From Rugamonas violacea (GTDB lineage: Bacteria > Pseudomonadota > Gammaproteobacteria > Burkholderiales > Burkholderiaceae_D), in NCBI RefSeq assembly GCF_016461825.1, contig NZ_JAEMNU010000083.1:257469-292760 (forward strand): DNA of 35,292 nucleotides. The letters run 5' to 3'. This document shows positions 29,484-35,292 of this stretch, one piece after another (the stretch's first letter is position 1; every line of letters starts with the position of its first letter). The translations under genes and the position numbers were made by a program. Below the pieces are notes generated by a model. The model was not told the origin of the DNA and did no database searches. It saw only the letters and a program-made list of their open reading frames with translations.

Positions 29484-30560
29484 TCAACGGACCGCGCGCG
29501 CCATCGTCGCGATCTCCTGCTGGATGCCGAAGAAGCCGGCCACCAACCATGCAATGACAATCGCCAGGCTGACGATCGCAAAACCATTCAGCACCTTCAT
29601 CTGCAGCGTGACCTGCTCGATACCCTCCTCCATCCACTCGTCGGCGAGGATCTTCAAGGCCTGGGCAAAACCCTTGTACTCGGCGTAGACACAAAGATCG
29701 TCGACCACCTCGCGCGAGGGGAAGCCGTAGCCGGCGTTGCGCAGCGCCTCGCCGCAGTTGAGACCCGACTTGACGCCGAGCAGGGCGCCGTCGAGGCGCT
29801 CGCGCAGCCAGGGGTCGGCCATGTCGGACAGCCGCATCAGCGATTTTTCCACCGTGATGCCGGCGAATTGCAGCGCCGAGAAGGCCATCAGGAAGCCGCT
29901 GCCGACCACCAGCCGGTACACCGAATACGGCGCGAAGCGGTCGGCCAGCACGCGCAGGTCGCCGCGCCAGCGCGGCAGCGACAGCAGCAGCGCCGCCAAC
30001 AGCGCCGCGCCGGCCAGCAGCACGTAGAGCATCCAGTGCTGCACCAGCTGCGACATCAGGTACAGCGACTTGGCGGCACCGTGCCAGCCGCTCGGATCGA
30101 CCATGCGGGCGAACTGCGGGATGACGCGGGTGCCGAACAGGTAGATGTAGGCCAGCACCAGGCCGAACACGGCGACCGGGTAGACCACCCCGCCGAGGAT
30201 CACGTTGCGGATCTTCTTGGCCGCCTGCACCACGTCGATCAGCGCCATCAGGGTCGCCTCCAGCCGGCCCGACTGCTCGCCGGCCATCAGGATCATCTGC
30301 TCGGTGCGCGGCACCCACCAGTCGAGCGCCTCGGCCAGCAGACGGCCGTTCTGCACCATGCGGCGGCAGTCGTCGAGCACCAGCGCCAGCGGTTCGTTGG
30401 GCCGCTTGCCCTGCTGCGAGGCGCGGCCCTGCAACTCCTCCATGATGCGCAGCAGCGGCAGGCCGTTGCCCAGCATCTTGGCGATCTTGCGGTACAGCCG
30501 CAGCCGCACCGAGTCGGTCAGCTGGCTCCTGGCCCAGCGCCGTTGCAGGTCAAGCGCCAT
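29484..30560 (-). CDS. pilR: PilR-like inner-membrane platform protein (GspF/PilC family)
   Basis: 358 residues with two T2SS-F-type repeats, each a helical cytoplasmic domain followed by membrane helices (NVILGGVVYPVAVFGLVLAYIYLF; MLYVLLAGAALLAALLLSL; and a C-terminal IVSLAIVIAWLVAGFFG). The motif EQSGRLEATL fits the family. The start at 30560 overlaps the end of pilQ by 11 nt; a GTG at 30572 is an alternative. Confidence 0.9.
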   Translation of the reverse strand: MALDLQRRWARSQLTDSVRLRLYRKIAKMLGNGLPLLRIMEELQGRASQQGKRPNEPLALVLDDCRRMVQNGRLLAEALDWWVPRTEQMILMAGEQSGRLEATLMALIDVVQAAKKIRNVILGGVVYPVAVFGLVLAYIYLFGTRVIPQFARMVDPSGWHGAAKSLYLMSQLVQHWMLYVLLAGAALLAALLLSLPRWRGDLRVLADRFAPYSVYRLVVGSGFLMAFSALQFAGITVEKSLMRLSDMADPWLRERLDGALLGVKSGLNCGEALRNAGYGFPSREVVDDLCVYAEYKGFAQALKILADEWMEEGIEQVTLQMKVLNGFAIVSLAIVIAWLVAGFFGIQQEIATMARAVR

Positions 30561-32202
30561 GGCCGCCCCCACCGTCGGCGCCGGCCAGATGGCCGACCAT
30601 TTTCTCGGCCATGCGCGGATCGACCAGGCCGGCGGCGACCTTCTCCAGCGCGTGTTCGAGCAAGGTGCGGCCGCCCAGCGCGCGGCGCCAGTGGGCCACG
30701 GCGGCGACCTTCTCGCCGGCGCGCAGGTGCTTGAAAAACTGCTCGTCGGGCAGGATCACCTCGGCCACCACGGTGCGTCCCACCGTGCCCTGCTGGCGGC
30801 AGTGGGCGCAGCCGGCGCCGGCGACGCAAACGCCGTCGAGCGCGCCGCCCAGCGCCAGGCGCAGCCGCGCCAGCAGCGCCGCCGTCGGCGCCCGCTCCGG
30901 CGCCAGCTCGGCCAGGTCGGCCAAGCGCAGCTTGCAGTGCGGGCATAGCAGCTTGACCAGGCGCTGGCTGATCAAGCCGGTGACCACCGTGTGGTCGGCC
31001 ACCAGGCCGAGCGGCAGGCCCAGGTCGAGCAGGCGGTCGACGATGGCCACCGCGCTGTTGGCGTGCACCGTGGTCCAAACCTGGTGCCCGGTCATCGCCG
31101 CGCGCAACGCGTTCTGCGCCGAGGCGCGGTCGCGCATCTCGCCGATCATGATGGTATCCGGGTCGAGCCGCAGCGCGTTGCTGATGGCGGCGGCGAACAG
31201 GCGGCCGCGCTCCTCCTCGGTGGCGGCGTTGGTGACCGAGGTCTGCACCGCGCCCTCGATCGGATACTCGACCGGGTCCTCCACCGTCATCACGTGCAGC
31301 TTGCCCTGGGCCTCCAGCAGCGCGCCGCTGAGCACCCGCTGCAAGGTGGTCGACTTGCCCGAGCCGGTCGGCCCGCTGATGATGTTCATGCCGATCGGCT
31401 GTTCCTTCAGATGCTGGATCTGCGCCGCCTGCGCCGCGCCGAAGCCGAGCGGCAGCAGGTCGATATTGTCGCCGGCGTCGTTGTAGAGCAGGCGCAGCAC
31501 CATCAGCGCGCCGTCGCTGGTCGGCGCGGTGGCGATGCGCACGCCGTACAACTGGGCCGGCAGCTTGTCGCGGTCGGCGATGCTGGCGTCCTGCCGCTCG
31601 GTCGGCTTGTACGAACTGTCCGACACCGACGTCATGGCGCCGTACAGCGTGGCCAGCAGGCGCTCGCCGTATTCGCGCGTTTGGCCGCCGGCGCGCACCA
31701 GGTCGTTGTGGACGCGGAAGTAGATCTCGGTCGAGCTCTTGCGCACGCGCAGGTGGATGTCCGAGGCGCGCTCCAGGCAGGCGCGCTTGAGCAGCTCCTT
31801 GGCGGTCACCTGCATCATCGTGTGTTCCTGGTGGCGCCCGGCCGGCGCGCCGCCGTCGCGGTAGATCCGCTCGATGGTGGCGATGTCGACGAACTGCGCG
31901 CGGCAATCGTGGCCCAGCTTGTCGAGCCGGGCGCGGTAGGACAGCACGTGGCCGTTGAGCTCCTGGCCCTCGGCCACCAGCAGGCGGCCGTCGGCCAGCA
32001 GGCAGAGCATCTTGCGCTCCTCGGCGCTGGCCTCGAAGGCGCCGCCGGCGCTGAGGATGGCCGCCTCGGCGCCGTCGGGCGGCGCCTGCATGGTCTGCGC
32101 CAGCGAGGCGCGCAGCGCGGCGTGGCCACCGCCATTGCCGGCGGCGGCAGCGACGAAGCTGGCCGGCTCGGCGTATAGCCGGGGCCAGGACGACAGCTTC
32201 AC
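30550..32202 (-). CDS. pilQ: PilQ-like pilus assembly ATPase (GspE family)
   Basis: 550 residues. Walker A GPTGSGKST lies near residue 277, followed by EDPVEYPIEG (Asp box), GEMRDRASAQNALRAAMTGHQ (Walker B) and TTVHANS (His box). Cys pairs (LLCPHCKL, later AGCAHCRQ) form the expected zinc site of GspE/PilB-type ATPases. The start is GTG overlapping the pilP stop, with GGAGG upstream. Confidence 0.93.
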   Translation of the reverse strand: MKLSSWPRLYAEPASFVAAAAGNGGGHAALRASLAQTMQAPPDGAEAAILSAGGAFEASAEERKMLCLLADGRLLVAEGQELNGHVLSYRARLDKLGHDCRAQFVDIATIERIYRDGGAPAGRHQEHTMMQVTAKELLKRACLERASDIHLRVRKSSTEIYFRVHNDLVRAGGQTREYGERLLATLYGAMTSVSDSSYKPTERQDASIADRDKLPAQLYGVRIATAPTSDGALMVLRLLYNDAGDNIDLLPLGFGAAQAAQIQHLKEQPIGMNIISGPTGSGKSTTLQRVLSGALLEAQGKLHVMTVEDPVEYPIEGAVQTSVTNAATEEERGRLFAAAISNALRLDPDTIMIGEMRDRASAQNALRAAMTGHQVWTTVHANSAVAIVDRLLDLGLPLGLVADHTVVTGLISQRLVKLLCPHCKLRLADLAELAPERAPTAALLARLRLALGGALDGVCVAGAGCAHCRQQGTVGRTVVAEVILPDEQFFKHLRAGEKVAAVAHWRRALGGRTLLEHALEKVAAGLVDPRMAEKMVGHLAGADGGGGHGA

Positions 32203-32756
32203 TTGCCACCTCCGGGCGGCAGGCCCATCGACATCGACAAGGGCAGCGGCGGCGGCAGCGGCACGCCGGCGCTGGGGAAGTTGGGGTTGAAGGTGGCCGG
32301 CGTGTTGACCGTGGCGGCCAGGCGGATGCGCCGTTTTTTGCCGGTCTGGACGATCACCTCGTTGGCGCGGATCGAAACCACCTTCATGCCGTTCGACAGC
32401 ACCTCGCCGACCTGGGCGTCGACCATGGTGCCGTTGTTGAGCTGCAGCGTGGCGTACAGCGTCTTGCCGATGCCCTCGATGGAGCGGATCACCGGATCGC
32501 CCATCACGGCGTTCTGCACCATCAACTCGTTGAGCTGCTGCTTGGCGACGATGTCGTTCTGCTTGCTCATGATGTTGACCTGGACGTCGAGCTGCTTCTC
32601 GCGCGCCTTCAGCACCAGGGTCTCGGCCTCGATCCGGGTCAGCCGGTCGGCGGCCGTCTCGACGGCGGCGGCCGACAAGGGCAGGGTCAGGGCCAGGGTC
32701 AGCGGGGCGGCCAGGCAGGCGGCCAGCAGCAGGGAACTAGGGGAACTATTTCGCAT
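32199..32756 (-). CDS. pilP: PilP-like type IVb pilus biogenesis protein
   Basis: 185 residues. A signal peptide or anchor (LLLAACLAAPLTLALTLPLSAAA) is followed by a helical stretch (RLTRIEAETLVLKAREKQLDVQ) and a strand-rich domain (LYATLQLNNGTMVDAQVGEVLSNGMKVVSI), as in R64 PilP. The tail is Pro-rich. AAGGAG lies 7 nt before the ATG. It overlaps pilO by 11 nt. Confidence 0.82.
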   Translation of the reverse strand: MRNSSPSSLLLAACLAAPLTLALTLPLSAAAVETAADRLTRIEAETLVLKAREKQLDVQVNIMSKQNDIVAKQQLNELMVQNAVMGDPVIRSIEGIGKTLYATLQLNNGTMVDAQVGEVLSNGMKVVSIRANEVIVQTGKKRRIRLAATVNTPATFNPNFPSAGVPLPPPLPLSMSMGLPPGGGK

Positions 32757-34020
32757 ACATCACTCCTTCGATGGACCACGCACCGGCGCGGTAAATGAGT
32801 TTGTCGATCCGCACGCCGGGCTGGCTCAGCATGGCGGCCACCTCCAGCGGCGGCAGTCCGGCCGCCGCCAGGGTGAAGGTGAAGGCCTTCCAATCCGGCG
32901 CCAACGGCGCCGCCTGCCCTTCGACGGGCGGCGGCGGCGGTGCCGCCGGCACCCGGCTCAGCTTGGGCGCCAGGCCGACCAGTTGCAGCCGCGACAGCAG
33001 CGGTTCGAGCAGCGCGCGCTGTTCCAGCAGCGTCTCGTCGGGGCCGGCCGGCGGCGCCAACGCGGCGCTGTAGACCGCCTTCTCGCCGCTCAGGTCGATC
33101 ACTGCGGCCGGCACGCTGGCCAGCATGTAGTCGATGGTCGAGCCCTGGCGCGACCAGGTGTAGCTGAACTGGCTGGCCTCGCAGATGTAGTCGTCGAGCT
33201 GCCAGCCGCCGGCGGTCGGCAAGGTCAGCCGCTCGACGCAGGCCTGCGCCAGCGGCTGCGGCAGCGCGCGGCCGGCCCAGGGGTGGCGCGGCGCCCGGGC
33301 GCCGCCGTGCAGCGCCAGCTCGGCCTCGGCGGCGCGCGCCTTCTCGGCGGCGGCGCGCTGGCGCAATTGCTGCTGCCACCAGGCGTAGCCGGCGGCGCCC
33401 AGCAGCAACAGCACGGCGCCGGCGGCCGCCGCGTGGCGCCAGTCGAGGCGGCGCTCAACGGCGCGCAAGGCCCATTCGCGGCGGCGGCGCGGCTGGCCGC
33501 CCTTGCCAAGTGGCAGCAGGTCGAGCAGCTGGCGCGGGTTGAAGTTGTGGAAATCGTACTCGGCCAGTTCGGCGTCGCCGATCACCACGTTCCAGCCGCC
33601 CAGGCCATAGTCGCCGTGCAGGCGTTCGAGCACCTCCTCCTTGCTGCCGGCGAAGTCGCCGTTGGGCAGGAAATTGGCGTCGCGCACGGCGAAGTAGGCC
33701 CACATGCCGTCGGGCAGCTTGAACGCGCCCAGCCAGTTGTGCACGCGCTGCTGGCGGCCGTCGTAAAAGGCGCCCTCGCTGGCGACCGCCTTGCAGACGG
33801 CGGCGGCCAGCGAGGGTAGGCCGCGGCGCGCCGCCGCGCCGGACTGGGCGAAGCCGGCTTGGGCGGCGCCGTGCTCGCTGCGCAGCAGCATCAGGTCGAA
33901 GGCCATCTTGCGCGCCAGCGCGCGGGCCTCCTGCTCCAGCTCACGTGGACGCGACAGCGATTGCCAGAACAGGCCGCAGACGAAGCGCTGCTTGCCGATG
34001 GAGGTCAGGTAGACGGTCAT
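32746..34020 (-). CDS. pilO: PilO-like type IVb pilus protein
   Basis: 424 residues. A cytoplasmic N-terminal domain (about 1-190), one membrane helix (AAAAGAVLLLLGAAGYAWW near residue 205), a coiled-coil segment (QLRQRAAAEKARAAEAELAL) and a periplasmic domain ending in IEGVMYAK. Size and layout match R64 PilO. It lies between pilN and pilP, as in R64. Confidence 0.82.
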   Translation of the reverse strand: MTVYLTSIGKQRFVCGLFWQSLSRPRELEQEARALARKMAFDLMLLRSEHGAAQAGFAQSGAAARRGLPSLAAAVCKAVASEGAFYDGRQQRVHNWLGAFKLPDGMWAYFAVRDANFLPNGDFAGSKEEVLERLHGDYGLGGWNVVIGDAELAEYDFHNFNPRQLLDLLPLGKGGQPRRRREWALRAVERRLDWRHAAAAGAVLLLLGAAGYAWWQQQLRQRAAAEKARAAEAELALHGGARAPRHPWAGRALPQPLAQACVERLTLPTAGGWQLDDYICEASQFSYTWSRQGSTIDYMLASVPAAVIDLSGEKAVYSAALAPPAGPDETLLEQRALLEPLLSRLQLVGLAPKLSRVPAAPPPPPVEGQAAPLAPDWKAFTFTLAAAGLPPLEVAAMLSQPGVRIDKLIYRAGAWSIEGVMYAK

Positions 34021-34033
34021 GGCGGCGCCTCGC

Positions 34034-35292
34034 TTACAGACTACCCATGGTGGTCGGGGTGACCAATACCACGATCACTTCCTTGCTCGACCTGGCCTTG
34101 AGGCCGCCGCCGAACAGGTAGTTGCTGGCCGTGCCCACGCCGCTGCGGTCGAGGTTGTCGTCGGTCTGCTCGAAGCCGCTGATGATCAGCGTCTCGTTCG
34201 ATTTCATCGCCACGCGCTGGAGGAAGTTGCGGGTGTCCATCTCCGGCGTCTCGATCATGCTGCCGTTGCTGGTCACCGTGCGGATGCCGCGCAGCGCCGA
34301 GATGTCGGTGGAGAACTGCAACATCACCGTGCCGTTGGCCAGGATGTGCGGCAGGATGCTCATGTTGAAGCCGGAGGTGACGGTGCCCGGCGTCAGCGTG
34401 GTCGAGGCGCCCACCAGGGCCGTCACGGTGGTCTGCGACGATTGCAGGTAGCTGGTCTGGCGCGCCACCTGCACCGGCACCGGCTGGTTGTTCAAGGTCA
34501 CCACCGAGGCGGTGGTCTGGCGCCGCACCTTGCCCTGTTCGGACAGGGCGTTGATCACCAGCGAGGTGCCGGCCAGCTTGCTGCCGGCGGTGGCCAGGAT
34601 GCCGGCCGAGAAGCCGACGCCGTTGCTGCCGGCGGCGGCGGCGTTCTTGATGCCGTACTTGTTGCTCAGGCCCTGGTAGACCAGGTTCCAGTTGATGCCG
34701 TACTCGTCGGCGTCGGCCAGGTTGACCGACAACACCGTGACGTTGATCACCACCTGGCGCGACAGCGACTTGTTCTCGCCGTCGATGAAGCTGGCGATGT
34801 GGTCCAGCGTGTCGGGCGTGTCGACCACGGTGATGGCGCCGGTGGCCGGCGAGGCCACCACCTTGCCGTAGCCCGACAACATGGCGCCGACCGACTTCTC
34901 GATGCTGGCGTAGACCGACAGCTTGGAGGCGACGCCGATGTTCTGGCTGTTGCTGGTGCTCACCCCGGCGGCGGCGCCGTTGGCCGCGCCGCCGCCCGCC
35001 CCGCCGCCGCCGCTGACGCCGCCGGTGGAGCCGGCGCCGCTGGTGATGTTGGCGCTCATGCTCGAATCGCCCGGGATGGCGTTGATCTGGAAGGTGCGCG
35101 ACTCGGTGTAGAAGAACTGGATGGTGCCGTCGACGTACTTCCAATACACGCCGAAGCGGGCGGCGGCGGTGTCGAGCAGGCCCTTGAAGTTGCCGTTGCT
35201 ATAGGTGATGCGGATCGGCCCGTTGACGCGGCCGTTGCCGTTGCCGTTGGCGCCGGCCGGCGCGGCGGGCGCGGCGCCGCCGCCGGCGCTGC
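34034..35292 (-). CDS. pilN: PilN-like type IVb pilus secretin, C-terminal part
   Basis: The frame is open to the right edge, so the N-terminus is missing; about 419 residues are present. Recognisable parts are an N-domain (ASIEKSVGAMLSGYGKVVASPATGAITVVDTPDTLDHI), an STN-like strand, and the secretin core with QVARQTSYLQSS, the MLSILPHILANG-type region and MKSNETLIISGFEQTD. A Gly/Ala/Asn-rich low-complexity patch lies upstream of the N-domain. It is the outer-membrane channel of the pilus. Confidence 0.9.
   Translation of the reverse strand, partial: SAGGGAAPAAPAGANGNGNGRVNGPIRITYSNGNFKGLLDTAAARFGVYWKYVDGTIQFFYTESRTFQINAIPGDSSMSANITSGAGSTGGVSGGGGAGGGAANGAAAGVSTSNSQNIGVASKLSVYASIEKSVGAMLSGYGKVVASPATGAITVVDTPDTLDHIASFIDGENKSLSRQVVINVTVLSVNLADADEYGINWNLVYQGLSNKYGIKNAAAAGSNGVGFSAGILATAGSKLAGTSLVINALSEQGKVRRQTTASVVTLNNQPVPVQVARQTSYLQSSQTTVTALVGASTTLTPGTVTSGFNMSILPHILANGTVMLQFSTDISALRGIRTVTSNGSMIETPEMDTRNFLQRVAMKSNETLIISGFEQTDDNLDRSGVGTASNYLFGGGLKARSSKEVIVVLVTPTTMGSL

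Overview
The window is about 35 kb of very GC-rich DNA from a Gram-negative proteobacterium. Gene style and GC content suggest a betaproteobacterium (Burkholderiales, possibly Oxalobacteraceae-like), but no rRNA or housekeeping gene is present to fix the taxon. It holds two adjoining secretion or appendage clusters, almost all on the minus strand: a type III secretion system (T3SS) at about 1-24,200 and a type IVb (R64/PilN-like) pilus operon at about 25,200-35,292. An ECF sigma factor and an OmpR-type regulator lie at their junction. Both clusters run off the window: sctO is cut at the left edge, with sctP/Q/R/S/T/U presumably beyond, and the pilN secretin is cut at the right edge.

T3SS layout, read on the minus strand from right to left: ECF sigma gene (HrpL-like); three small ORFs (50, 70 and 51 aa); sctI-sctJ-sctK-sctL plus a 264-aa proline-rich protein; an hrpF-like gene, an hrpG-like gene, sctC and a methyltransferase; a 38-aa ORF; sctW, a sycN-like gene, sctX-like, sctY-like, sctV and a papain-like protease; sctD-sctN-sctO. 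The order sctI-J-K-L-hrpF-hrpG-sctC is that of Hrp1 (Pseudomonas syringae type) systems. The sctW-sycN-X-Y-V block is that of Ysc systems, so the cluster looks like a hybrid.

The most informative signal is regulatory. I read ten sites that match or nearly match the HrpL 'hrp box' (GGAACC-N15/16-CCACNNA), at plausible promoter positions. Six face minus-strand operons and four face the only four plus-strand genes: an 824-aa candidate effector, a 753-aa six-repeat protein, a 61-aa protein and a chaperone-like gene. Each plus-strand gene is divergent from a structural operon, and each divergent intergenic region holds two back-to-back boxes. This defines one regulon read by the ECF sigma factor at 23,613-24,188. 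That gene shows no obvious hrp box or sigma-54 site of its own but has an array of TGAG[G/A/C]A repeats upstream.

Pilus layout, in transcription order: pilN (partial), pilO, pilP, pilQ, pilR, pilS, a PilT-like ATPase, a PilM-like protein, PilV, a lytic transglycosylase and the response regulator, with overlaps or short gaps suggesting one transcript. No prepilin peptidase is seen in the window. The response regulator may link pilus and T3SS expression; this is inference.

Candidates for undescribed biology are the 824-aa and 753-aa hrp-box proteins, four very small hrp-box-linked ORFs (38, 50, 61 and 70 aa, plus a fifth of 51 aa), a C-terminal motif shared by two unrelated T3SS-linked proteins, and a repeat-extended secretin.
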